A stretch of DNA of 7,287 nucleotides, taken from Verrucomicrobiales bacterium (GTDB lineage Bacteria; Verrucomicrobiota; Verrucomicrobiia; Verrucomicrobiales; Akkermansiaceae). Shown here in pieces: positions 1 to 7,287 of the stretch. The position numbers and the translations under genes are program-made. Position 1 is the stretch's first letter; each line of letters starts with the position of its first letter. Below the pieces are notes generated by a model. That model was given only the letters and a program-made list of their open reading frames with translations, was not told the DNA's origin and did not search any database. The DNA lies in assembly GCA_003527555.1 (NCBI GenBank), contig DPWT01000082.1, positions 1-7,287 of the forward strand, in the 5' to 3' direction.

Positions 1-264
1 AAAATAATGCCGGTAGGTCGGAGCATGGATTCGGATGGGACTAAGGCTGGTTATGATATTGAACTGACCCGAGCAGTGAGTGAGGCAGTCGGTATTCCGG
101 TGATTGCATCCGGTGGAGCAGGGAACCTTCAACATATGGTTGACGTTCTTAAAGAAGGAAAAGCTGACGCAGTTCTCGCGGCCAGTATTTTCCACTTTGG
201 TGAGTATACGGTAGCCGAAGCGAAAGAGCATTTTTCAGAGCGGGAAATCGCCGTGCGTCGCTGA
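1..264 (+). CDS. hisF: Imidazole glycerol phosphate synthase subunit HisF, C-terminal part (partial)
   Basis: This is the last ~87 codons of HisF, the cyclase subunit that, with the glutaminase HisH, turns PRFAR plus ammonia into imidazole glycerol phosphate and AICAR in histidine biosynthesis (cytoplasm). The gene enters from the left edge, so the ATG at base 7 is an internal methionine and not the start. Visible family signatures of the (beta/alpha)8 barrel are [12 protein letters not shown] with the catalytic-type Asp, then [10 protein letters not shown] (phosphate-binding glycine loop) and [16 protein letters not shown] (second phosphate-binding strand and loop). The tail EREIAVRR ends at TGA 262-264, a normal HisF length at this end. 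An oddity is the stretch [10 protein letters not shown]. The consensus I remember is two residues shorter here (like EIMPTSMD), so V-G-R seems to replace a single Thr. A tRNA gene follows on the same strand. Family assignment is near certain. Confidence 0.96.
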   Translation, partial: KIMPVGRSMDSDGTKAGYDIELTRAVSEAVGIPVIASGGAGNLQHMVDVLKEGKADAVLAASIFHFGEYTVAEAKEHFSEREIAVRR

Positions 265-282
265 AATCGGGCAAAAAAATAC

Positions 283-311
283 TTGCCTCTAATAGCTCGT
301 TTGACTAGCTT
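283..311 (+). promoter_or_regulatory. Possible sigma70-type promoter for tRNA-Val
   Basis: TTGCCT (283-288) and TAGCTT (306-311) are separated by 17 bases, with an A-rich stretch just upstream (273-279) and a GCGCC discriminator directly after the -10. GC-rich discriminators are typical of stringently controlled stable-RNA promoters. The -10 match is weak, so this is only a plausible reading. It would give a leader of about 30 bases before the mature tRNA end. Confidence 0.35.
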
Positions 312-345
312 GCGCCGGCCGCACCACACCGGTGTAGCGACATAT

Positions 346-420
346 GCGCGATTAGCTCAGTGGTAGAGCAATGCCTTGACATGGCAGAGGTCACAAGTTC
401 AAATCTTGTATTGCGCACCA
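346..420 (+). tRNA. tRNA-Val (anticodon GAC)
   Basis: A complete 75-base cloverleaf can be drawn by hand. The acceptor stem is GCGCGAT/ATTGCGC with one G-U pair. The D stem is GCTC/GAGC with loop AGTGGTA. The anticodon arm is ATGCC-TTGACAT-GGCAG, placing GAC at positions 34-36 (reads GUC/GUU, valine). The variable loop is AGGTC. The T arm is ACAAG-TTCAAAT-CTTGT, and it ends with discriminator A and an encoded CCA. The anticodon stem has a single A-G mismatch at its outermost pair (27-43). Everything else pairs. It sits 81 bases after hisF and directly before a strong terminator, so it is probably a monocistronic stable-RNA unit. Confidence 0.96.
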
Positions 421-424
421 TTTA

Positions 425-462
425 CAGGGAGTCATGGGAAACCATGGCTCCCTGACTTTTTT
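425..462 (+). terminator. Rho-independent terminator after tRNA-Val
   Basis: A 13-bp stem (425-437 with 442-454), perfect apart from one T-G wobble, is closed by a GAAA tetraloop (438-441) and followed by AC and six T residues (457-462). It starts 4 bases after the tRNA CCA. The T run reaches the stop codon of pxpC, which is transcribed from the other strand. Read from the minus strand the same hairpin lies directly after pxpC but lacks a T tract, so it is best seen as a plus-strand terminator that may also stall the convergent operon. Confidence 0.9.
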
Positions 463-1355
463 CACTCTAAGAATCTAAAAAAGTAACAGAACTCGAGCCA
501 TTCTTTGCGTGCTGATTCTAAATCAATCTGGCGGATACTTACTCTTGTTCCGGGCGGTGCTTGTGCGATTTTGGGTATATCGCAGCGCATGATACAGCCA
601 AGCTTGTAGTAACCGCCTTGGGTTTGGCGATCATTGAGCAGGATGATCGGTTTTCCATCGGGTGGGAGCTGCACAGTTCCTATGGGTAAAGCTTCAGAGA
701 TAATACCGTGATGGGTGGGTAGCGGTGAACGGGTATCGAGTATTAATCCCATTCGGTCGCTGCGTTGACTGACTGTGAATCGTGTTTGAAAAACCTGCTG
801 TTTTGTTTCTGAGTATGGGATCATGCGCAGCTCTATCTGATCAGAGAGGTTCGGTATATAGCATGGTGGTGTGCGCGCGGCGGGGCCGGTGAATCGGGTT
901 TCTTGGATGGGGATAATATCTCCGATCATCAGTTTCCTGCCAATATCATTGCGTAATACAGTTGATTGGCTTCCTAGGGTGGTGGGTGTGTCAAAACCGC
1001 CTGCGGTGGCTAGATAAGAGCGTAAACCTGTCTTGGGGTAGGAGAGTTTGAGGGATTGGTTGTTTTTTAATAAAAAAGAAGACCATGTCGGAACAGGTTG
1101 ACCCTCAATTGTAGCGTGCATGTCGGCTCCACAGAGAGCGAGCCAGGTGTCCTTTTGGGTGCTGAACTCGGTATTGCCAAATGTGATTTCGATGGTGGCG
1201 CAGCTGACTGGATTTCCTAACAAGCGATTCGCCCAGCAGTGAGCATGTAGGTCCAGCGGACCGCCCTGGCTGAGCCCGTGGTGGGCAACACCGAAACGGC
1301 CTAGGTCCTGTAGCTGCATCATCGGTGCGGCTCGTTCAATGATCAAGGCACTCAC
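462..1355 (-). CDS. pxpC: 5-oxoprolinase subunit PxpC (biotin-dependent carboxyltransferase-like family)
   Basis: 297 aa. PxpC (formerly YbgK, AHS2/KipA type) forms, with PxpA and PxpB, the ATP-dependent enzyme that hydrolyses 5-oxoproline (pyroglutamate) to L-glutamate in the cytoplasm. Family signatures are QDLGRFGVAHHGLSQGGPLD (residues 16-35) followed by the WANRLLGN segment, RSYLATAGGFD (112-122), SDRMGL (199-204) and PDGKPIILLNDRQTQGGYY (232-250). Length is normal for the family. The start codon is GTG at 1353-1355, overlapping the pxpB TGA as GTGA. It is supported by an excellent Shine-Dalgarno AAAGGAGG about 9 bases upstream, inside pxpB. It ends at TGA 462-464, against the terminator of the convergent tRNA gene. 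The homologous eukaryote/bacterial urea carboxylase domain is an alternative relative, but the PxpAB neighbours settle the role. Confidence 0.94.
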   Translation of the reverse strand: MSALIIERAAPMMQLQDLGRFGVAHHGLSQGGPLDLHAHCWANRLLGNPVSCATIEITFGNTEFSTQKDTWLALCGADMHATIEGQPVPTWSSFLLKNNQSLKLSYPKTGLRSYLATAGGFDTPTTLGSQSTVLRNDIGRKLMIGDIIPIQETRFTGPAARTPPCYIPNLSDQIELRMIPYSETKQQVFQTRFTVSQRSDRMGLILDTRSPLPTHHGIISEALPIGTVQLPPDGKPIILLNDRQTQGGYYKLGCIMRCDIPKIAQAPPGTRVSIRQIDLESARKEWLEFCYFFRFLE

Positions 1356-2035
1356 GGCAGCTTGCCTCCTTTCTGAATGAACGTTTTTTGGTCGATTGGC
1401 TCAAAGCGAACTTGCATGCCGTGACTCAGCGGTGAGATCGGATCAGACTGGATATCAAACAAGGGAAGCGGGCAGTTGCCAATGATCTGCCATCCGCCTG
1501 GGGATTCACGTGGATAGACAGCAGTTTGGGCTCCAGCAATGCCAACGCTGCCGGATGCCACCGACTGCCGAGGGGTGCTGTGTCGTTCTGCGCAGATACG
1601 TGGATCGAGTCCGGCTAGATATCCGAAACCCGGAGCGAACCCGATACTGCACACGGTGTATGTTGTGCCGCTGTGGATCGATATGAGCTCACTGAAAGTC
1701 ATCTTTTTTTCCTCGGCTAGAGCTAATAAATCCGGCGCGACATCAGGGCTGTAGTAACAGGGAAGTGTGATCGTTTCCAAATTCAGCGTGTGGCCGCTGA
1801 TATTAGAGTAAATGGCGTGTAAGCGCTCGCTAATGACCGTGGGGTCGACTTCCAGAGGATTGAATTCGATGTAGACTGACGTGGCGCACGGCACGGATTC
1901 GATGACACCTGTTAGTTCATTGCGTGCTGCCTCTGCAAGTGCGGCGATTTGTGGACAAAGCTCCGTATCCAGCTTCTCGCTCATGTCCATGATGAGTGAG
2001 TTTTCGGACAGGTGGCGGATGCGAGGATATGTCAT
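1352..2035 (-). CDS. pxpB: 5-oxoprolinase subunit PxpB
   Basis: 227 aa. PxpB (formerly YbgJ, AHS1/KipI type) is the partner of PxpC in ATP-dependent 5-oxoproline cleavage. The start like YPRIRHLSENSLIMDM (3-18) matches the family's N-terminal beta strand. The core shows IGFAPGFGYLAGLDPR (131-146), SGSVGIAGAQTAVYP (161-175), SPGGWQIIGNCPLPLFD (178-194) and a C-terminal G-x-x-VRFEP strand. I chose the ATG at 2033-2035. An upstream in-frame ATG at 2101 would add 22 residues not expected in the family and would overlap pxpA by 62 bases. The chosen start lies 4 bases after the pxpA stop with no clear Shine-Dalgarno, so coupled translation is likely. Its stop overlaps the pxpC start. Confidence 0.93.
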   Translation of the reverse strand: MTYPRIRHLSENSLIMDMSEKLDTELCPQIAALAEAARNELTGVIESVPCATSVYIEFNPLEVDPTVISERLHAIYSNISGHTLNLETITLPCYYSPDVAPDLLALAEEKKMTFSELISIHSGTTYTVCSIGFAPGFGYLAGLDPRICAERHSTPRQSVASGSVGIAGAQTAVYPRESPGGWQIIGNCPLPLFDIQSDPISPLSHGMQVRFEPIDQKTFIQKGGKLP

Positions 2036-2039
2036 GATT

Positions 2040-2702
2040 CTAACAATCAATAAGCTGCCTAATCTGTGGAGCCGCTTCGACAGAAGCTGGATGGTCACCA
2101 TGCAGGCAGAGGGTGTCGATTTGGTATGGTGGGTCTTCCAGAAAAAGCTGAGCCTGTTTCACGATGAGATGCACGTCTTGATGAACAGCACCGGATTCGC
2201 TGCGCGAAAGTAATTGCCCATCCGGAGTGTAGGCACGGTCGGCGAATGCCTCATGATATAGTGCTATATCGAGTTGTTGCGCCAGTGCATGGTGTATAGG
2301 GAAATCTCCAGCAAGAAGCATCAGCGGGAGTTGATGTCGTTTAGCGGCTGTTAGGATGGCGTTGAATACCTCCAGATCGCTCATCATATCATTGTAGAGG
2401 GCTCCGTGTGGTTTGATATATTCGACCTTAGCCATCGATTGCAGCAGTTTCACCTGGCTACTTACTTGCTCGGTGATCTGATCGCTCGGCATCGCTACCG
2501 AAATACGACCAACATTTTCCTGATCCGGATATCCAGGGTGGGCACCAACCCGAACCCCGTGCTGCTGCATTAGCTCAACAGTTTCCTGCATATGCTCTGG
2601 ATCAGACGCATGTGCTCCGCAGGCAATATTACACCAGTCAAGATATGGAACTAACGCCTTGTCGGTCCCTGTGCCTTCGCCAATGTCTGCGTTTAGAGTG
2701 AT
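2040..2702 (-). CDS. pxpA: 5-oxoprolinase subunit PxpA (LamB/YcsF family), apparent non-canonical ATC start
   Basis: About 220 aa. PxpA (YcsF) is the catalytic TIM-barrel-like subunit acting on 5-oxoproline. All family blocks are present: LNADIGEG (3-10), NIACGAHASD (25-34), VGAHPGYPD, IKPHGALYND, EAFADRAYTPDG, LLSRSESGA and LCLHGDHP. The first in-frame ATG (2589-2591) lies after the first two blocks, so starting there would remove the LNADIGE and NIACGAH motifs. Reading further upstream the frame stays open to a TAA at 2727-2729, yet the interval contains no ATG, GTG, TTG or CTG in frame. The only reasonable initiator is ATC at 2700-2702, giving (M)TLNADIGEG. No Shine-Dalgarno is visible in front of it. 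Either a rare start is used, or there is a sequencing error or a start-codon mutation. The C terminus is a little shorter than E. coli PxpA (244 aa). The family call is sure; the start is not. Confidence 0.88.
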   Translation of the reverse strand: MTLNADIGEGTGTDKALVPYLDWCNIACGAHASDPEHMQETVELMQQHGVRVGAHPGYPDQENVGRISVAMPSDQITEQVSSQVKLLQSMAKVEYIKPHGALYNDMMSDLEVFNAILTAAKRHQLPLMLLAGDFPIHHALAQQLDIALYHEAFADRAYTPDGQLLSRSESGAVHQDVHLIVKQAQLFLEDPPYQIDTLCLHGDHPASVEAAPQIRQLIDC

Positions 2703-2703
2703 G

Positions 2704-2737
2704 GCTGGGGTAGGTTGTGTCCCAGCTTACGCTTGGG
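2704..2737 (-). promoter_or_regulatory. Two mutually exclusive hairpins in the acnB-pxpA gap
   Basis: On the minus-strand transcript the segment GCTGGG (2726-2721) can pair in two ways. With the upstream CCCAAGC (2737-2731) it forms a 6-bp stem with one bulged A and a GTAA loop. With the downstream CCCAGC (2709-2704) it forms a perfect 6-bp stem with an 11-base loop, ending one base before the proposed ATC start of pxpA. The pairings are directly visible. A control function (translation of pxpA) is only inferred, and such short stems can arise by chance. Confidence 0.35.
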
Positions 2738-2763
2738 TCGAGGTGGTAACTGATGCTGGTGGC

Positions 2764-5541
<2,778 letters not shown>

Positions 5542-5585
5542 TGGTTTGTGAGGTGAGAAGAGAGATTTAGAAAATGAGAATGGAA

Positions 5586-5591
5586 ATATTA
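5586..5591 (-). promoter_or_regulatory. Possible -10 box for acnB
   Basis: On the minus strand TAATAT lies about 45 bases ahead of the acnB ATG, in the AT-rich part of the gap. No good -35 hexamer is found at 16-18 bases. TTGCTT is present, but only 13 bases upstream, within a short dyad TTGCT-N6-AGCAA. The promoter may therefore depend on an activator or simply be weak; this call is tentative. Confidence 0.3.
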
Positions 5592-5614
5592 TGTTTGCTC
5601 AATAAAGCAAGAAA

Positions 5615-5631
5615 CCTGCTGGGAAGGCAGG
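5615..5631 (-). terminator. Weak hairpin, possible terminator of the upstream gene
   Basis: CCTGC and GCAGG form a 5-bp stem around a 7-base loop. On the minus strand it is followed by TTTCTTG, a poor T tract. It lies 75-91 bases after the stop of the small membrane-anchored gene and ahead of the acnB -10 candidate, so it could separate the two transcripts. The stem is too short to be sure. Confidence 0.25.
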
Positions 5632-5672
5632 CGCTGAGAAGATAGAGGACGGTTGAGTAATGTCAAGACGGC

Positions 5673-5697
5673 AAAGCCCTGGTATGACAGGGGTTTT
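5673..5697. terminator. Weak bidirectional hairpin after the small membrane-anchored gene
   Basis: CCCTG (5677-5681) and CAGGG (5688-5692) form a 5-bp stem with a 6-base loop. It is flanked by AAAG on the left and GTTTT on the right, so a short T run follows in either direction (CTTT on the minus strand). It sits 14 bases beyond the stop of the gene ending at 5706, where a terminator is expected. The stem is short, so efficiency is doubtful. Confidence 0.35.
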
Positions 5698-5705
5698 ATG
5701 AGTGG

Positions 5706-6167
5706 TTACGGCGATCGCAGCTTGATTTCGTCTTTACTCCACACCAAATTGACCGATACGTTTTTTGAGTTTTCTGATTCATCATTGTTCCTGGTGGAAA
5801 TGATAAAATCGGCTAGAATATTAGCAGTTTCGTTGGCTATAGATATGATGTTCAGCTCACTTATTTGGACAGAGCAGAATCCATATGTCAGACCGATGTG
5901 TAAGTGTGCCTCAACGAGTTGACTGTAGTTGTAATGGCTTTGGTAATCATCTAGCTTTATCGAACAGGATAAGTCTCTTGCCAGCAGAGCGCTTAAATTC
6001 TTGTTTTTGGAAATACGAGTAACTTTTCTGTCGCCTGCTTCGAGTGATAATGATCGTGCCAATTCGTTGGTCTTTCTGGTCAATAATTGCGTATCGCCAT
6101 ACCACCATACTAAAAATCCACAAACAATGGCGATCATAGGTATAGCAATAAGACTTATCTTTTTCAT
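5706..6167 (-). CDS. Small membrane-anchored protein, possible NTF2-like fold
   Basis: 153 aa; not recognised by name. Residues about 4-23 (ISLIAIPMIAIVCGFLVWWY) are one hydrophobic segment after MKK, giving a signal anchor with the rest outside the cytoplasm. Next come a helical stretch (RKTNELARSLSL), the segment NLSALLARDLSCSIKL, a second helix around YSQLVEAHLHIG, and then strand-like runs CSVQISELNIISI, TANILADFIIST and VSVNLVWSKDEIKL. This order of helices followed by long strands ending in V-x-L-x-W resembles NTF2/SnoaL-like proteins, which occur as membrane-anchored forms in Verrucomicrobiota and Planctomycetota; that is inference from pattern memory only. I chose the ATG at 6165-6167 (MKK) over a TTG 12 codons earlier because the charged start followed by the hydrophobic run is typical. 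No Shine-Dalgarno is visible. Two cysteines outside the anchor (in LSCSI and GFCSV) could form a disulfide. Confidence 0.7.
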   Translation of the reverse strand: MKKISLIAIPMIAIVCGFLVWWYGDTQLLTRKTNELARSLSLEAGDRKVTRISKNKNLSALLARDLSCSIKLDDYQSHYNYSQLVEAHLHIGLTYGFCSVQISELNIISIANETANILADFIISTRNNDESENSKNVSVNLVWSKDEIKLRSP

Positions 6168-6203
6168 GTCATCGTCATGAGTGTAATATATGGGACACAA
6201 CAA

Positions 6204-6216
6204 TACTCACTGAGTA
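6204..6216. promoter_or_regulatory. 13-bp dyad, operator-like
   Basis: TACTCA-C-TGAGTA is a perfect dyad 36 bases upstream of the chosen start of the small membrane-anchored gene. The half-site ACTGAG recurs once more at 6224-6229. The position fits an operator in a promoter or leader. No protein can be named for it, and no convincing -35/-10 pair was found alongside. Confidence 0.25.
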
Positions 6217-6392
6217 AATCCTACTGAGATGTCTTATTCTGTAGGCCTTTAATAACAAGATATACAATAACTGGCACAGTTTTACGCCTGAGCAACGCTT
6301 GACAAACCAGCGAGTGGTTTGCTGCAATAGTAACTTTGTGCAACACATTCATGATTGATGAAAGTGAAGTTAAGCTACAGTAGATGATGAGA
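6217..6392. other. Non-coding gap between the FKBP gene and the small membrane-anchored gene
   Basis: No ORF with family resemblance lies here on either strand. The region is AT-rich and holds one stem-loop (6303-6321). A perfect plus-strand TTGACA hexamer at 6299-6304 has no matching -10 at a usable distance and no plus-strand gene behind it. The promoter of the downstream minus-strand gene must lie here, but I cannot place it. Confidence 0.5.
6303..6321. repeat. 7-bp inverted repeat (stem-loop)
   Basis: CAAACCA and TGGTTTG pair perfectly around a 5-base loop GCGAG. It lies 72-90 bases after the FKBP stop on the minus strand. There is no T tract on either side, so it is not a standard intrinsic terminator. 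It may protect the 3' end of the FKBP message. Confidence 0.4.
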
Positions 6393-7046
6393 TTAAAAAC
6401 TAATCAGCTCGACGTCGAAGATCAAAGTGGCGTTGGGAGGTATTACAGGTGGGTAGCCGTTGCTTCCATAGGCTAGCTCGTGAGGGATGATTAGTTTACG
6501 TTTCTCACCCTTGGTCATATCTGCAAAAGCCTCATCCCAGCCTTTGATTACCATGCTCATGCCGACTGGGAATACGAACGGCTGATTACGATCAACGGAG
6601 CTGTCAAATTTGGATCCATCCAATAGATATCCTGAGTAGTGAGCGGTCACAGATGTTCCCTTAGATGGTTTATCACCGCCATCACCTACTTCGGTGATTA
6701 TATATTTAAGACCAGATTCGGTGGTTAGAGCGTTTGGGTATTTCTCGGTAACAATATCGTCAATCATGCTTTGACTTACATCATTCTCTAGATCAATACC
6801 AACACCATGTTGTTTGGCTAATTGTTGTATTTTTGCTGGTGCAAGTTTATCATCTTCATCTTTGATGATTGCTGCCATGCTGTTGTGAACATCAAAGTCT
6901 TGTTTGTACACAATAATACCTGGCACACTCTTTAATGCATCAAACAGTGCATCTTGGTTCTTTTGTTCAGTTGCATCGCAAAAATTAGGATTAACGCATA
7001 CAAATTCTATTTCATATGCTTCAATGATGATCTCTTCAATAAGCAT
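6393..7046 (-). CDS. FKBP-type peptidyl-prolyl cis-trans isomerase with unrecognised N-terminal region
   Basis: 217 aa. Residues about 112-217 are a complete FKBP domain that catalyses cis-trans isomerisation of Xaa-Pro bonds. The FK506-pocket residues known from FKBP12 are kept: Tyr137 (AHYSGY), Phe147-Asp148 (SKFDSS), Phe157, Val166-Ile167 and Trp170 (VIKGWDEA), Tyr193 (LAYGSNGYPP), Ile202 (VIPPNATLIF) and Phe210. There is no signal peptide, so it should be cytoplasmic. Residues 1-110 are unlike the N-terminal helices of FkpA/Mip. They look like alternating strands and helices (YEIEFVCV, KNQDALFDALKS, GIIVYKQDF, SMAAIIKDE, PAKIQQLAKQHG), and I cannot name them. The ATG overlaps the stop of the upstream small gene as TAATG, which suggests coupled translation. 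Base use is more AT-rich than in acnB/pxp, hinting at a different origin. Confidence 0.93.
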   Translation of the reverse strand: MLIEEIIIEAYEIEFVCVNPNFCDATEQKNQDALFDALKSVPGIIVYKQDFDVHNSMAAIIKDEDDKLAPAKIQQLAKQHGVGIDLENDVSQSMIDDIVTEKYPNALTTESGLKYIITEVGDGGDKPSKGTSVTAHYSGYLLDGSKFDSSVDRNQPFVFPVGMSMVIKGWDEAFADMTKGEKRKLIIPHELAYGSNGYPPVIPPNATLIFDVELISF

Positions 7047-7287
7047 TACTTCTTACTGTTGCCCCAGTTGGCAGCTCCAACTTTGCGACACTTTGTTAAA
7101 GCACCACTTGCATATGCACTTGGCCATACTTTATAACGTGCTTTTACTTTACGATAGCAAGCATCTTTTTCGCCTGCCGCTTCATCAAACTGTGCTTCTG
7201 TCATCATTTCTGTTTCATCTAAATCTGTATGTGGGCCTTTGCCTTCTCCCATAACTTTTTTGCCTAGATCAGTTAGTGTGCCATCTT
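7046..7287 (-). CDS. Small basic-tailed protein with WPSAYASG motif, phage-like (partial)
   Basis: 80 codons seen; the frame is open to the right edge, so the true start may lie outside. An internal ATG at 7250-7252 would give 68 aa, but the coding sense continues upstream as DGTLTDLGKKV. The C-terminal half is strongly patterned: DACYRKVKARYKVWPSAYAS, then GALTKCRKVGAANWGNSKK, with Cys, Tyr and Trp at fixed-looking places and a Lys-rich end. The middle is acidic (DLDETEMMTEAQFDEAAGE). From memory, this motif together with the DGTLTDLG lead occurs in short uncharacterised proteins of marine tailed phages (cyanophage-like) and some large-virus genomes; function is unknown. Its TAA overlaps the ATG of the FKBP gene. 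It could be prophage or phage-derived DNA, but that rests on this motif, the composition shift and nothing more. Confidence 0.72.
   Translation of the reverse strand, partial: DGTLTDLGKKVMGEGKGPHTDLDETEMMTEAQFDEAAGEKDACYRKVKARYKVWPSAYASGALTKCRKVGAANWGNSKK

Noticed and set aside
2036..2101. Longer pxpB beginning at the ATG at 2099-2101
   Set aside because: The added 22 residues overlap the pxpA C terminus and precede the family's normal first strand (YPRIRHLSENSLI). The start at 2035 fits the family and the operon spacing.
1881..2213. 110-codon plus-strand ORF opposite pxpA/pxpB
   Set aside because: It is antisense to two recognised genes and has no family signature.
2040..2591. pxpA as a truncated pseudogene starting at the internal ATG
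   Set aside because: Coding sense with intact motifs continues upstream to at least 2693 without stop or frameshift. The problem is only the start codon, so it is kept as a gene with an uncertain start.
5653..5922. 89-codon plus-strand ORF opposite the small membrane-anchored gene
   Set aside because: It has no recognisable motif. The opposite strand gives a coherent anchor-plus-domain protein.
6299..6327. Plus-strand promoter based on a perfect TTGACA
   Set aside because: The bases at 16-18 spacing do not resemble a -10 box, and there is no plus-strand gene downstream in the window.
6904..7254. 116-codon plus-strand ORF across the FKBP/small-protein junction
   Set aside because: It is antisense to two supported genes, low in complexity (Leu/Ser/His-rich) and has no motif or start signal. 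The minus-strand reading shows clear protein families.

Overview
The window looks like chromosomal DNA of a bacterium, most likely marine Verrucomicrobiota. This is inferred from protein style and not from a search: the HisF tail reads like verrucomicrobial HisF, and the AcnB is the long (~925 aa) form that, from memory, is shared by Bacteroidota and Verrucomicrobiota rather than the ~865 aa E. coli form. Apart from the first 460 bases, every gene lies on the minus strand.

Layout, left to right. (1) On the plus strand: the 3' end of hisF (histidine biosynthesis), a tRNA-Val(GAC) with its CCA encoded, and a strong 13-bp GAAA-loop terminator. (2) Convergent to these, on the minus strand, is a four-gene run acnB > pxpA > pxpB > pxpC (5541 down to 462). 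AcnB is the TCA-cycle aconitase B. PxpABC is the three-subunit ATP-dependent 5-oxoprolinase that opens 5-oxoproline to glutamate. pxpB and pxpC overlap by GTGA, pxpA and pxpB are 4 bases apart, and acnB is separated from pxpA by about 61 bases with no terminator. pxpA has no ATG, GTG, TTG or CTG codon in frame ahead of its conserved N-terminal motif. Its only sensible start is an ATC that sits against two mutually exclusive small hairpins. (3) Further right on the minus strand is a small membrane-anchored protein with a possible NTF2-like fold, then a non-coding gap of about 225 bases. (4) At the right edge the base composition becomes visibly more AT-rich. Here a small protein with a WPSAYASG/CRKVGAANWG motif, of a kind I associate with marine phages, runs off the window. 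It is coupled by a TAATG overlap to an FKBP-type prolyl isomerase that carries an unrecognised ~110-residue N-terminal region.

The acnB-pxp cluster feeds the glutamate/2-oxoglutarate node from two sides: aconitase on the way to 2-oxoglutarate, and 5-oxoproline salvage giving glutamate. The most unusual points are the non-canonical pxpA start with its hairpins and the phage-flavoured small-protein/FKBP pair at the right edge. I found no CRISPR array, insertion sequence or transposase.
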